Counted from the stretch's first letter, positions 33,338 to 42,215 are shown. The stretch: 51,289 nucleotides of DNA from Rhodococcus opacus (GCF_012396235.1 NZ_JAAXPA010000041.1:1-51289), one strand, 5' to 3'. Made by a program: numbers and translations. Notes: generated by a model from the letters alone, not told the origin.

Positions 33338-33389
33338 CTTTCAGGTCTGCTCGCGAAACTGGTGCCCCTTCTGGTGGCGCCTGGGCACT

Positions 33390-34418
33390 TCAGCGGGTGA
33401 TGAGGCCCCAGATATTCTCGCAACCTGCTTCGAGAGCGGCGGTAGTCAAGGTGTCGTCCCAGTAGTGGACGGATCCGAATTCCGAGCGCCACGCCAGGGC
33501 GGGTTGGGTGAATTCGTGCAGCCTGTGCTCGCGGGTGGTGCCGATCGCACCGTGCACCTGGTGGGCGTTACGGACGACGACCGATGCCGCGTGTCCAGCA
33601 CATGACCGGGCGACGGCAATGAGGAGTTCGAGGTTCTCACTCGACCACTGCGTGCGGACCGCTTCCGTCAGTGCTGCTTCGGTCGCTGTTCGGGCGAGGG
33701 AAGCTTCCGCTGCCATGTCAGCCACCAGGTTCTGAACGGCTTGAAATCTGGCCAGTGGGCGTCCGAATTGCACTCGCTCGGTGGTGTGGGCGACGGAGAG
33801 ATCGAGGATGCGGTCGAGGGCGGCACACACCTGCAGCGCTCGGATGAGGGCGCCCCGCAGAAAGAGTTGTCGGATCACCGAGTCCGACACTGGGGTGCCC
33901 GACAATGCGATCGTGTCGGCGGAAACGACGTCGCGGGGTTCGTCGGCGAGGTTGGACCCGGAGGTGATGTCGAAGAAGGTTGACTCGAGGTCGGCGACGA
34001 CGTACGTGTCGTTCTTCCGCCAGACCGTGACGATCTTGTCTGCCTGGGACGCCCACGGCACGCCGCGGGCGACGCCTTTCTCGTCGAGTACGCATGCGGT
34101 GAGGCGCGCATCGTCCATCGGTAGGCCGGCCTCTTCGAGGAGCCAACTGGCGAGCAGGTCGTGTTCGGCGAGAGGAACCCGGACCCCGTGCGATGCCGCG
34201 GCGCGCACGAGTTCCGCGGCCTCGTACCAGCCTGCGCCGCTGCCGCCGGTCTCTTCGCGGCCGGTCAGCCGGACAAGACCCAGTTCGTCGAGTTGTGCCC
34301 ACAGGGTGGGATCGCACGTGGCCATACCGTTCTCGGGCCCGTTCCGTTCCCGGTGAGCGGAAAAGACCGCGGACATCATGTCGGTGAGGTCCGCGTCGAC
34401 CGTGGTTGGTGCGTGCAT
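33390..34418 (-). CDS. Acyl-CoA dehydrogenase, smaller subunit type
   Basis: A 342-residue acyl-CoA dehydrogenase-fold protein, shorter than usual (380-400) and divergent. Segments LWAQLDELGLVRLTGREETG, GSGAGWYEAAELVRAAASHG, HTTERVQFGRPLARFQAVQN and VVRNAHQVHGAIGTTREHRL are typical of the FadE group. The substrate-binding middle is poorly conserved. Its start codon overlaps the stop codon of the larger acyl-CoA dehydrogenase (TGATG, 34416-34420). Such unequal pairs in actinobacteria form alpha2beta2 enzymes in steroid and ring-derived side chain degradation, so these two probably make one heterotetramer acting on a cyclic or branched acyl-CoA. Confidence 0.85.
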   Translation of the reverse strand: MHAPTTVDADLTDMMSAVFSAHRERNGPENGMATCDPTLWAQLDELGLVRLTGREETGGSGAGWYEAAELVRAAASHGVRVPLAEHDLLASWLLEEAGLPMDDARLTACVLDEKGVARGVPWASQADKIVTVWRKNDTYVVADLESTFFDITSGSNLADEPRDVVSADTIALSGTPVSDSVIRQLFLRGALIRALQVCAALDRILDLSVAHTTERVQFGRPLARFQAVQNLVADMAAEASLARTATEAALTEAVRTQWSSENLELLIAVARSCAGHAASVVVRNAHQVHGAIGTTREHRLHEFTQPALAWRSEFGSVHYWDDTLTTAALEAGCENIWGLITR

Positions 34419-35563
34419 CAGCGCATCCCCAATCCCCGCGCGATCACGCCGCGCAGAACTTCGTTGGTGCCGCCCCGCAGAGTAAATCCCGGGCGTTGGA
34501 CGATGGCGTCCTCGAGCATCGAGGCGTAACGAGTAGGCGAATATTCATCGGTGAGGAGGTCGGCGAAGTCGGCTATGTCGCCTTCGGTGGACGTCCCGAG
34601 GACCTTGACCACGGCTGCGGCGGTGTCGGCGGGCTCGTGGCGCTCGAGTGCGCCCGCCACTGCGGTCGACATCTGGTGCAGACCGGCGATCCGTCCGAAA
34701 TACCGGCCCAGATTCGAATGCCGCGGCAAGGTTCCCTGCTTCATCTGTTCGGCGGTCTTCGCGAGCAGGACGAACGTCGACAGGAATCGCTCCGGGCCGC
34801 TGCGTTCGAAGCTGAGTTCCGAGGTGACCTGTTGCCACCCGTTGTCGATGGTGCCGAAGACCATCTCGTCCTCGACGAGGACCTCGTCGAGGAGGACCTC
34901 GTTGAAGTGGTGCTGCCCGTTCATCGACACGATCGGCCGGATGTCGACCCCGGGGGCGTGCAGATCGACGATGAACTGGCTGAGGCCATCGTGTCGATGT
35001 GCCGGATCGAGTTGGGCGGTGCGGGCAAGGCAGATGAACGCGTCAGCGCGATGAGCACCGGAGGTCCAGACCTTGACTCCGGTAATGGACCACCCTCCGG
35101 CCACGCGGGTGGCCTTTGTGCGCACACTGGCCAAATCGGACCCGGAATCCGGCTCGCTCATACCGATACCGAAATAGCATTCTCCGCGCGTGATCGCCGG
35201 CAAGAATTTGTGCTTCTGGACTTCGGTGCCGTACTTCAGCAGCGACGGGACGATCTGCCGGTCGGCGATCCAGTGGGCGGCGACGGGGGCGCCAGCGGCG
35301 AGCAACTCTTCGGTGACGACGAACCGTTCGAGGTGGCGGCGGCCGTGGCCGCCGTACTCGGCCGGCACGGTCATGCCGAGCCATCCGCGGGCGGCCAATG
35401 CACGTGTGAAGTCTTCGTCCCAGCCGGTCAACCAGGAGTCGACCTGTCGGCCGATCTTGCCTTCACTGAGTTGCTCGGCAAGAAACTCACGGACTTCGGT
35501 CCGCAAGTCGTCCATGGCGTGTGGGTCACTGGAGACCGGGGGCACCAGTCTGAGGTTGGTCAT
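34418..35563 (-). CDS. Acyl-CoA dehydrogenase, larger subunit type
   Basis: A 381-residue FAD-dependent acyl-CoA dehydrogenase. It has GWLGMTVPAEYGGHGRRHLE, CYFGIGMSEPDSGSDLASVR, VTSELSFERSGPERFLST and the C-terminal FTLRGGTNEVLRGVIARGLG. The Glu of LSFERSGPER is in the place of the catalytic base used in heteromeric actinobacterial dehydrogenases; this is from memory of the family. It overlaps the smaller partner by one base and is preceded by the remnant of a CoA-transferase gene. It would introduce the alpha-beta double bond that the enoyl-CoA hydratases of this region use. Confidence 0.9.
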   Translation of the reverse strand: MTNLRLVPPVSSDPHAMDDLRTEVREFLAEQLSEGKIGRQVDSWLTGWDEDFTRALAARGWLGMTVPAEYGGHGRRHLERFVVTEELLAAGAPVAAHWIADRQIVPSLLKYGTEVQKHKFLPAITRGECYFGIGMSEPDSGSDLASVRTKATRVAGGWSITGVKVWTSGAHRADAFICLARTAQLDPAHRHDGLSQFIVDLHAPGVDIRPIVSMNGQHHFNEVLLDEVLVEDEMVFGTIDNGWQQVTSELSFERSGPERFLSTFVLLAKTAEQMKQGTLPRHSNLGRYFGRIAGLHQMSTAVAGALERHEPADTAAAVVKVLGTSTEGDIADFADLLTDEYSPTRYASMLEDAIVQRPGFTLRGGTNEVLRGVIARGLGMR

Positions 35564-35577
35564 GATGGTTCTTCCAT

Positions 35578-36096
35578 TCAGGAGGAGGTGGCCTGAGGCG
35601 ACGTCGCCGTCACGACGGATGCATCGGCCAGCGCATGGACGCGGTCGGCGGAGTAACCGAGATCTTCGAGGATCGTGAAGGTGTCCTCACCGAGCAGGGG
35701 AGGGTGTCGGCTGAACGAAATCGGTGTGCGCGACATCGCGAACGGAGTGCGGGTGGCGTAATACTCGCCTTCGGTGGGGTGTTCACGCTTGGTGATCAAT
35801 CCCTGGTCCAGGACGTAGGCGTTCTCGTGTGCGTGGGCGAGATCGAGTAGGTCGGACGCGGGAATTCCCTGTGTCTGACACAAGTCCAACCATTCCCGCG
35901 TGGTCCGGCTCGGGACGGCCTCACGGATCGCCGAGAGAAGTTCGCCCATGTGGGTGTGGCGGTCGTTCACTGAGGCGTAGCGGGGGTTGTTCACCAGATC
36001 GGCGCAGCCGGCGATGACGATGTAGAGCCCGACGACCTTGTCGGCGATGACGTATGGGGCATAACGACTCTTTCGCTGTGACAGGAAGCACTTCAA
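35578..36096 (-). pseudogene. CaiB/BaiF-type CoA-transferase remnant
   Basis: A 172-residue open frame that joins two separated parts of a type III CoA-transferase (normally about 400 residues). The first 30 residues include RYAPYVIADKVVGLYIVIA, from the middle of the family. It then continues NNPRYASVNDRHTHMGELLS, SRTTREWLDLCQTQGIPASD, SRTPISFSRHPPLLGEDTFT and ILEDLGYS, from the C-terminal third. The N-terminal catalytic part and about 100 residues in the middle are absent, so the gene is not functional although its frame is open. It lies 14 bases before the larger acyl-CoA dehydrogenase gene, once probably the first gene of that operon. Confidence 0.75.
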
Positions 36097-36138
36097 GGAC
36101 TATGTCAGCCGGAGCAGTTTTCCGCAATAAAAGAGTTG

Positions 36139-36156
36139 ATTACAGATATAAGTAAT
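36139..36156. promoter_or_regulatory. AT-rich inverted repeat before the IclR gene
   Basis: ATTAC (36139-36143) and GTAAT (36152-36156), eight bases apart, lie in the AT-rich 113-base space between the CoA-transferase remnant and the divergent IclR gene. This is a likely operator/promoter region for both directions, possibly bound by the IclR protein itself. Confidence 0.4.
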
Positions 36157-36209
36157 ATAGAGTGGTGGTGACCGCTCGGATGGAGCAGTGCCCGTAGGGA
36201 GAATGTGCC

Positions 36210-36968
36210 GTGACGCAACCAGAGGACGCCCTCAATGTTCGAGGCCGCAGTCGCCATCGAACCGTGGACCGCATTGCTGCGATTCTCGAGCTCGTAGCCC
36301 GATCCCGCACCGGACTCACCTTGAGTGGGATGGCCAAAGAGCTCGACGCGCCGATCAGTTCGACGCAAGGTCTCGTCAACGGCCTCGTTGCGACGGGTTA
36401 TCTCGAGGAGCACGAGCGACGGTACTCGCTCGGCAGTGCCCCGTATCTACTCAACCGCCTCGCTGGGCGGCAGCCCGTCTCGACGGTCACGCACGCCGAC
36501 CTCGAAGACGTCCACGCGAGTTCCGGCTTGACGACCGTGCTGTCGATCGCCGTCGGTCCGAACATCTTCTACGTCGACTACTGCTCTTCCGACCCACGGT
36601 TCGCGTACCTCGCCGAGAACTACGTGAGGCGATCGCTCATCCGTACCTCCGGCGGCTGGATACTGCTTGCCGGGATGGAGAAGCGTGACCTCTGGGCGTA
36701 CATCCAGACTCTGCCCGACGAGGATCGCGACACTGTCGAGCGGTTCTTCGCTGCCCTACCGGAGATCGAACAGACCGGAATCTGCGCCTCCCCCAACGAG
36801 TCGACCGACGGCGACGGTGTCTCGGTCGCGGTTCGTGAGAACGGCAAGACCGTCGCCGCCGTCGGTGTCATCGCACCACACACCGTGATCACGAAGGAGC
36901 GCGACAGGCTGGTCGCGCTCTTGGAGCAAGGTGCCCGGAGTTGGTCCGATCGCAGCGTACGGCCGTAA
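36210..36968 (+). CDS. IclR-family transcriptional regulator
   Basis: A 252-residue IclR regulator. The winged helix is at about residues 15-75: TVDRIAAILELVARSRTGLT, LSGMAKELDAPISSTQGLVN, GLVATGYLEEHERRYSLGSA. The effector domain follows, with TTVLSIAVGPNIFYVDYCSS, YVRRSLIRTSGGWILLAGM and SVAVRENGKTVAAVGVIAPH. The start is a GTG at 36210 with GGGAG upstream. It is divergent from the CoA-transferase remnant and the acyl-CoA dehydrogenase pair, the usual position for a local IclR regulator, and converges with the hydrolase gene at 36993-37925. The effector is probably an intermediate of the pathway, not identified. Confidence 0.92.
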   Translation: MTQPEDALNVRGRSRHRTVDRIAAILELVARSRTGLTLSGMAKELDAPISSTQGLVNGLVATGYLEEHERRYSLGSAPYLLNRLAGRQPVSTVTHADLEDVHASSGLTTVLSIAVGPNIFYVDYCSSDPRFAYLAENYVRRSLIRTSGGWILLAGMEKRDLWAYIQTLPDEDRDTVERFFAALPEIEQTGICASPNESTDGDGVSVAVRENGKTVAAVGVIAPHTVITKERDRLVALLEQGARSWSDRSVRP

Positions 36969-36992
36969 TGCAGCCGACCCGGGGCACCGTGG

Positions 36993-37925
36993 TCAGCCGG
37001 CGAACTGCTTGCCGAGGAATTCGACGACGGCACCGTGCAGTTCAGCGCTGCGCGGAATGGCACCGGTCATCCAGTACACGGCATGGACAAGGCCTTCATA
37101 CAGTTCGACCTGCACGGGGACGCCCTGGTCGGCCAACCTCCGGCCGTAGTCCACGCCCTCGTCCCGAGTGACCTCGTATTCGTTGAGCAACAGCAGAGTG
37201 GAGGGAAGCCCCGACAGATCCGCGGCCTTGGCCGGGGAGGCGTACGGATTCTCGGCGTCTTCCGGGGTGGCCAGGTACTGCTCCCAGAACCAGTCGATGG
37301 CTGCCGTGGTGACCAAGTACCCCTCGGCGTTCTCCTCGCGCGACGGGAATCGTGCCGTGCCGTCGATGACCGGATAGATCAATACCTGAGCGCGCAGTGC
37401 CGGGGCGCCGGTGTCGCGTGCCCGGAGGGCTGTGACCGCGGCCAGGTTGCCTCCGGCGCTGTCACCCATGACGGCTACGCGCGTGCCGTCGCCACCGAAG
37501 TCGGCTGCGTGCTCGACGACCCAGTTCAGTCCGGCGAACGCATCTTCGGGTGCGGCAGGAAACTTGTGCTCGGGAGCCAGCCGGTAACTCAGTGCAGCCA
37601 CGACGACTTTCGCATCGGCGGCGAGCGCGCGACATGGCTGCTCGGTGACGTCGAGGCTGCCGGCGACCCAGCCACCGCCGTGGATGTACACCACGATCGG
37701 CAGAGGTGTTTCGGACTCCGGGATGTAGAGACGCACTGCCTGGTCGCCACCGGGGCCGGGGTAGACCGTGTTGACGACACGAGCGACGTCCGCCTTCGGT
37801 GCCTGGAGGCCGCTGAAGGACTCGACGACCTCACGGACTTCAGCAATGCTCATCTGCTCGAACGACTTCAGTCCCTGCTCGTTCAAAGTGTCTATCAAAT
37901 TCTTGACCGCAGGATCGAGTGCCAT
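36993..37925 (-). CDS. HSL-family esterase (alpha/beta hydrolase)
   Basis: A 310-residue family IV esterase or lipase. It has VVYIHGGGWVAGSLDVTEQP (oxyanion hole), SYRLAPEHKFPAAPEDAF, VAVMGDSAGGNLAAVTALRA (nucleophile Ser), LLLNEYEVTRDEGVDYGRRL (acidic residue) and EGLVHAVYWMTG (catalytic His). The ATG at 37925 has AAGGAG six bases upstream. It is related to, but not a close copy of, the esterase at 31400-32305. It faces the alpha/beta hydrolase at 38153 across a region with two activator boxes, so both may be induced together. Confidence 0.9.
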   Translation of the reverse strand: MALDPAVKNLIDTLNEQGLKSFEQMSIAEVREVVESFSGLQAPKADVARVVNTVYPGPGGDQAVRLYIPESETPLPIVVYIHGGGWVAGSLDVTEQPCRALAADAKVVVAALSYRLAPEHKFPAAPEDAFAGLNWVVEHAADFGGDGTRVAVMGDSAGGNLAAVTALRARDTGAPALRAQVLIYPVIDGTARFPSREENAEGYLVTTAAIDWFWEQYLATPEDAENPYASPAKAADLSGLPSTLLLLNEYEVTRDEGVDYGRRLADQGVPVQVELYEGLVHAVYWMTGAIPRSAELHGAVVEFLGKQFAG

Positions 37926-38004
37926 GGTGTTCTCCTTCATGTCATGAGCAAGTCTGTTCAGTCGGCAGGTGGAGCCACACTATGGGTGCGTTCGGCGCGG
38001 GGAG

Positions 38005-38021
38005 TGTCCGAAAATCACACA
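38005..38021. promoter_or_regulatory. TGTCC-N6-CACACA box
   Basis: TGTCC-GAAAAT-CACACA, one of two inverted boxes between the divergent hydrolase genes. It matches TGTCC-N6-GMAACA in length and register, with a looser right half. Its distance to the minus-strand start is 80 bases. Confidence 0.5.
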
Positions 38022-38051
38022 CGCATCCGCGCCCCCGGTGTCACAGGCGTG

Positions 38052-38068
38052 TGTTTCACAATCGGACA
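38052..38068. promoter_or_regulatory. TGTYKC-N6-GGACA box
   Basis: TGTTTC-ACAATC-GGACA, inverted relative to the box at 38005-38021. The two also share a longer inverted context: GTGTCCGA/TCGGACAC and ACACACGC/GCGTGTGT. It lies 85 bases before the plus-strand hydrolase start. Confidence 0.6.
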
Positions 38069-38152
38069 CGCCGACGCCCTGCGGTTCTAGTTTGATTCGG
38101 AGTGATCAACAGACGGCTGGAATTTCAGCGTCGCCGACAGAGAGGAACGGCA

Positions 38153-38896
38153 GTGAACGCGATTGCAGCGATCGAAGGAAGCGGTGACCATCGGATCCTG
38201 GTGTTGCACGGCTGGGCGCTGGACAGCAGCGTATGGCTCACCGCCCGAGCCCGGACGAATCAGTCCCGCTTCACCTACGCGTACCTCGACTTTCCGGGAT
38301 ACGGGGTCAACCGGCCCGAAGCACCGGCCGACGGAATCGACGGGATGGCCGCGGTCGCCCTCGACGCCGCCGATCAGCTCGGGTGGTCGACCTTTTCCGT
38401 TCTCGGACATTCGATGGGGGGCACCACAGCGCTTCGGGTAGCGACCCTCGCACCTGAACGCGTGACCTCGGTCGTCGCACTGACGCCCGTCTCCCCGGCA
38501 GGTACCCCTCTCGACGAAGCGACCTACGGTTCCTTCGCCGGGGCCTGGGCAGACCCGGGTGCAGCCATCCGTGGCGCACTGGCACCACACATCGACGAGA
38601 CAGATCTGAAGAACCTCGTCGACCGCAACCGCTCGACGATGGACCAGGCAACCTGGGAGTCCTACCTGAAGAACTGGACCAGTCCCGACTTCCTCGACCG
38701 GATGGGCACCTACGAAGGGCCTACCACCCTGATCGTGGGTGAGAGCGACCCGTTCGTCACCGCCGAGTACCTCGGGGACACGTTGGCGGCCTTGAAGAAC
38801 GGGAACCTGAAGACCGTTCGGGGCAAAGCCGGGCACTACCCCATGGTGGAGAACGCTCCGGAGACGGTGGCGTTGTCGGAGCAATCTCTGTACTGA
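38153..38896 (+). CDS. Alpha/beta hydrolase
   Basis: A 247-residue classical alpha/beta hydrolase. ILVLHGWALDSSVW forms the oxyanion loop, FSVLGHSMGGTTALRVA carries the nucleophile Ser, TLIVGESDPFVTAEYLGDTL the Asp, and VRGKAGHYPMVENAPETVAL the His. It resembles small esterases, lactonases and perhydrolases. The GTG at 38153 has AGAGAGG about eight bases upstream; an ATG-like start 51 bases earlier lacks a site. The 71-base gap to the Dabb gene suggests cotranscription. Opening of an enol-lactone or hydrolysis of an ester intermediate is likely. Confidence 0.87.
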   Translation: MNAIAAIEGSGDHRILVLHGWALDSSVWLTARARTNQSRFTYAYLDFPGYGVNRPEAPADGIDGMAAVALDAADQLGWSTFSVLGHSMGGTTALRVATLAPERVTSVVALTPVSPAGTPLDEATYGSFAGAWADPGAAIRGALAPHIDETDLKNLVDRNRSTMDQATWESYLKNWTSPDFLDRMGTYEGPTTLIVGESDPFVTAEYLGDTLAALKNGNLKTVRGKAGHYPMVENAPETVALSEQSLY

Positions 38897-38967
38897 TCTG
38901 ACCGGGAACGCAATCCGGGTTCCGACCATGCCACGTTCGAATCACGAATCCAGGGAGGATTCTCACC

Positions 38968-39270
38968 ATGTTGAATCACGTTGTGACATTCAAATGGAAG
39001 CAGGACATCAGTGACGAGCACATTGAGTCCTTTCACGAAGCTCTGAGCGCAGTCTCGGAGAAGATTCCGGAGGTCGTGGAATACCGTTACGGAAGGGATC
39101 TGGCCCTCAAGCCCGGCAGCGGCGACTACGCAATCTCCGCGACCTTCGAAGACGTTCCCGACTTTCGCACATACCTGGCACATCCCGATCATGTGCGCCT
39201 CGTCCAGGAATTCATCTCGGTGATGGCCGAATCGTATTCGTCCGTTCAGATCGAATTCGCCTCGCGATAG
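38968..39270 (+). CDS. Dabb (stress-response A/B barrel) domain protein
   Basis: A 100-residue protein with the dimeric alpha-beta barrel Dabb domain. It begins MLNHVVTFKWKQDISDEHIE, with the conserved His of LNHVVTFKW, then GRDLALKPGSGDYAISATFE and YLAHPDHVRLVQEFI, the usual signature. Related proteins include olivetolic acid cyclase-like enzymes and proteins induced by stress or growth on hydrocarbons. A GGGAGG site is present upstream of the ATG. It is followed by a perfect hairpin terminator, so it is the last gene of the unit. Confidence 0.88.
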   Translation: MLNHVVTFKWKQDISDEHIESFHEALSAVSEKIPEVVEYRYGRDLALKPGSGDYAISATFEDVPDFRTYLAHPDHVRLVQEFISVMAESYSSVQIEFASR

Positions 39271-39273
39271 GCG

Positions 39274-39310
39274 CGACCGGACCGTCCTTCGTCGAACGAC
39301 GGTCCGGTCG
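39274..39310 (+). terminator. 13-bp hairpin after the Dabb gene
   Basis: CGACCGGACCGTC (39274-39286) pairs perfectly with GACGGTCCGGTCG (39298-39310), with an 11-base loop, starting three bases after the Dabb stop codon. It has no T-run. Confidence 0.75.
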
Positions 39311-39343
39311 ACAGTGTCGCTCGTTTCCGAAAGTTGTGATCCA

Positions 39344-40270
39344 GTGGTGAGTGTCGAACACACCGGGCAGGCCCCGTCACGTGGTGCCCTGAGCCGTCCC
39401 GTCTCGGTGCGTGACGACGCGGCTGCGTGGGTGGAGGCGTGGCCGGATGCCCGAATACTTCGCGTGAACGGTCGCGGTCAGGTCCGGCTTGTCGACAGAC
39501 AACTGATGCTGGAACCGGCCGCCGACCTCTACTCCGAGCCTCCCGCGCGCGCCGTGCTGCTCGGCGTCTGTGGCACGGTTCACGAGTGGGCGGTGCGGGA
39601 CGAGTTCCTCGCTGACAATTCCTCTGCGGGAACCAAGGTCGAACTCGGTGACCTGCGCTCACACGGAGCACTCCTCGATGCTGCTGACGCCGACCGGTAT
39701 GTCACAGCGTTGGCATTGCTGACGTGGCAGGACGACGCCCATTTCTGCGCGCGGGATGGGGCGCCGACAACGATCACCTCGGGTGGTTGGATGCGCGTGT
39801 GCACGGCGTGCGGCCGGGAGGAATATCCGCGTACCGATCCCGCGATCATTTGTCTGGTGCACGACGGGGCAGAACGAGTACTGCTGGCGCGTCAGGCGAA
39901 CTGGCCGGCACGGAACTTCTCGACGCTGGCGGGCTTCGTCGAGGCGGGCGAGTCTCTGGAAAGCTGTGTGGCACGGGAAGTTGCGGAGGAGGTCGGTCTC
40001 GTCGTCTCCGACGTGGTCTACGTCGGAAGTCAGCCCTGGCCCTTCCCGCGCTCCCTCATGCTCGGATTCCATGCCACGGCCGATCCCCGAGACGAGCTCG
40101 TCTTCATGGATGGCGAGATCGGCGAAGCTCTCTGGTGCACCCGCGCGGAGGTACGGGAGGCTCTGGCTGCAGGGGATTGGACGAGCTCGGCGGATGCGCA
40201 CGTGTTGTTGCCCGGCGCAGTCTCGATTGCGAGGCGCATGCTCGAGACCTGGGCGCGAGCCGGTGATTGA
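39344..40270 (+). CDS. nudC: NADH pyrophosphatase (Nudix)
   Basis: A NudC-type hydrolase of about 308 residues that splits NADH and related dinucleotides to NMNH and AMP. The Nudix box is GFVEAGESLESCVAREVAEE then VGL (GX5EX7REUXEEXGU), followed by the family mark SQPWPFPRSLMLGFHA. The zinc ribbon before it is partly lost: FCARDGAPT has one Cys where NudC usually has two, and RVCTACGREEYPR keeps the second pair. The start is uncertain; GTGs at 39344 and 39347 are possible, while a GTG at 39314 lies too near the terminator. It ends 40 bases before the converging GAF/Fis regulator gene. Its presence adds to the NAD-related genes of the window, although here it is in module B. Confidence 0.9.
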   Translation: MVSVEHTGQAPSRGALSRPVSVRDDAAAWVEAWPDARILRVNGRGQVRLVDRQLMLEPAADLYSEPPARAVLLGVCGTVHEWAVRDEFLADNSSAGTKVELGDLRSHGALLDAADADRYVTALALLTWQDDAHFCARDGAPTTITSGGWMRVCTACGREEYPRTDPAIICLVHDGAERVLLARQANWPARNFSTLAGFVEAGESLESCVAREVAEEVGLVVSDVVYVGSQPWPFPRSLMLGFHATADPRDELVFMDGEIGEALWCTRAEVREALAAGDWTSSADAHVLLPGAVSIARRMLETWARAGD

Positions 40271-40310
40271 CACTCTGTCTCGATCGGCACGGTCCCCTCA
40301 TCGACTGGCA

Positions 40311-42137
40311 CTACTGCGGAAGGAACCGGCTTCCGTCGATTCCCAGGGCACGCATTTTGCGGTAGAGGGTGGAGCGAGCTACCCCCAGGCGTTGCGCAGC
40401 CAGAAGTTTGTTGCCGTCGGTCTCGACGAGTGCCCTGAGCAACGCGTCACGCTCCGCCAACTCGAGTGAGGTCGAGGCATTTCGGCGACGTAGATCACCG
40501 TCGCGGTATCCGTCGGGCAGATGCTGCACTCCGATGTCGGAGCCCATCGACCGCAGGAGCGAGGACGCCAGAACCGATTCGAGCTCTCTGACATTTCCAG
40601 GCCAGTCCCGCGCGACCAGCAGTTGCAAAGCAGTGGGTTGCAGTCGCAGGCCGTTGCGGTCCGGGGAGTGCTTACGTAGTAAGGCGACACTGATGTCGGC
40701 GATATCTTCGGACCGAAGTCGCAGTGGATCGATCTCTATGCGGCGCATGAAGTGATCGCACAGTCGTCCGGCGGGGCCTTGACGGACCCCCTCGCCGGCG
40801 GTGGCAATGATGTGAGCGCGATTGTCGACGGCCTCGCTGAGGATCGCGCAGACGTTGGAGACCAGTTGTTCCGGCAGGAGATCGAGATGCCGGATGATGA
40901 GGGCTCCGTCGACCTTGTTCCAATTGACCAGTCCGGCAATCCACGCGACGGGGTCGACGGAGGCGGTACCAGCGTCGAACACGGTGAAATGGCCGTCCGC
41001 ATCCTGCATCCGATGGAGGGCGCTCGCGGCAAAGAACTTGCCGGCGCCGGGTTCTCCGGTGACGAGCACAGGTGCGTCGATCGCGGCGAGTCGCTCGAGT
41101 TCGGTCTGCAGTCGCTTCGTCGACAAACTGCGGCCGGGAATCTTGACAATCTCCGTGCGTCTTTCGACGGAGGAGGCCGACGCCAATTGACGGGCGGGCG
41201 ACTTCTTCGTATCGCGGGGATGTGGCCGCATCTCGATGACGATGCCCGCCGGCGTTCGGGAGTCTCCGACTCTACGTGCAGTTGCGGAAACCGTGACGTT
41301 GTCGGCGAGTCTGACTTCCCCGATGAACTCGTCGCGGCCGGACAGCATTCGGCATGCCCAATCCCACAAGAGCGCCTGGTCGGACGTGTCGATGATCTGC
41401 GCGGCCATCGGAGTGGTCATGATGACATCTTGATTCAAGGACACCACTGCAGAGGAGCCGCGTCGAGAGGCCTGCAGGAAGGACTGGAGAAGCAGTTGCT
41501 CGCGATCGGAGGACTCGGCGTAGAGGCGCGACTGAATTTCGCGAACGGCTGATTGCGCCAGGGCACCCATCAGCGCGTTGGAGTCCGACAGGTTGGAGGT
41601 GATGTCGAGGATCCCCTCCACTGTGCGGGTGATCGGATGGATGATAGGAACACCGACGCACGCCAGGCTCTGCAGCGCCTCACGGAAGTGCTCACCACCG
41701 CTGACTTGGAACGGTCGTCGCTCCTCCAACGCGGTGCCGATCCCGTTGGTGCCGGTGTCCTCCTCGGCATAGCGGAAACCGGGTGCCACGTAGGCGCGGT
41801 CCAAACGCGCTCGCAACCCCGCGTCGCCCGCCCTGCGGTCGACGATCTGAGCGGCGGAATCGGCCAGCAGGATGGTCGCGGGCGCGTCCTGCAGGTGTAG
41901 GACGAGGTTGTCGATCACGGGATCGGCGGCTCTCCTCAACCGGCTGTCACGATCCACGTCCGGCGTATAGGGAAGGTCGCCATCGCCGGACGAGACGCCG
42001 ATAACTTCACACCGCCGCCATGACGCCTCGATCTCGGGTCGGAGGGCGCTCAACTCCTGGCTCTCTCGTGATGGCGCTGATATCCAGAATCGTTCACGTT
42101 CATTCAATGGCTCGCGGCCCGCCTTGTCGATACTCAT
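40311..42137 (-). CDS. GAF/AAA+/Fis transcriptional activator (AcoR/MimR-like)
   Basis: A 608-residue regulator. The N-terminal GAF-type sensor (about 80-200) contains EEDTGTNGIGTALEERRPFQ and HFREALQSLACVGVPIIHPI. A degenerate AAA+ domain follows with Walker A GEPGAGKFFAAS (about 361) and GALIIRHLDLL, then the late motif DWPGNVRELESVL. The sigma-54 contact motif GAFTGA is absent, as in actinobacterial members, which act without sigma-54. A Fis-type helix-turn-helix (about 560-605: ALVETDGNKLLAAQRLGVAR then STLYRKM) ends the protein. Homologues activate ketone, alcohol and monooxygenase operons in actinobacteria. The ATG at 42137 is preferred to a GTG at 42143. The 17-bp boxes TGTYKC-N6-GGACA around it are its probable targets; the one at 42216-42232 would allow self-control. 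Confidence 0.9.
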   Translation of the reverse strand: MSIDKAGREPLNERERFWISAPSRESQELSALRPEIEASWRRCEVIGVSSGDGDLPYTPDVDRDSRLRRAADPVIDNLVLHLQDAPATILLADSAAQIVDRRAGDAGLRARLDRAYVAPGFRYAEEDTGTNGIGTALEERRPFQVSGGEHFREALQSLACVGVPIIHPITRTVEGILDITSNLSDSNALMGALAQSAVREIQSRLYAESSDREQLLLQSFLQASRRGSSAVVSLNQDVIMTTPMAAQIIDTSDQALLWDWACRMLSGRDEFIGEVRLADNVTVSATARRVGDSRTPAGIVIEMRPHPRDTKKSPARQLASASSVERRTEIVKIPGRSLSTKRLQTELERLAAIDAPVLVTGEPGAGKFFAASALHRMQDADGHFTVFDAGTASVDPVAWIAGLVNWNKVDGALIIRHLDLLPEQLVSNVCAILSEAVDNRAHIIATAGEGVRQGPAGRLCDHFMRRIEIDPLRLRSEDIADISVALLRKHSPDRNGLRLQPTALQLLVARDWPGNVRELESVLASSLLRSMGSDIGVQHLPDGYRDGDLRRRNASTSLELAERDALLRALVETDGNKLLAAQRLGVARSTLYRKMRALGIDGSRFLPQ

Positions 42138-42215
42138 AGCCACCTTACATCACTGGTCAGGGGATTTTCCGAGCTGACCCTCCTTTCAATGTAACCTGGC
42201 TCACATCTTCGGGTG

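Noticed and set aside
40311..42137. Sigma-54 dependent activator, with -24/-12 promoters to be sought
   Set aside because: The AAA+ domain lacks GAFTGA, and actinobacteria generally lack RpoN; the protein should act with the ordinary polymerase.
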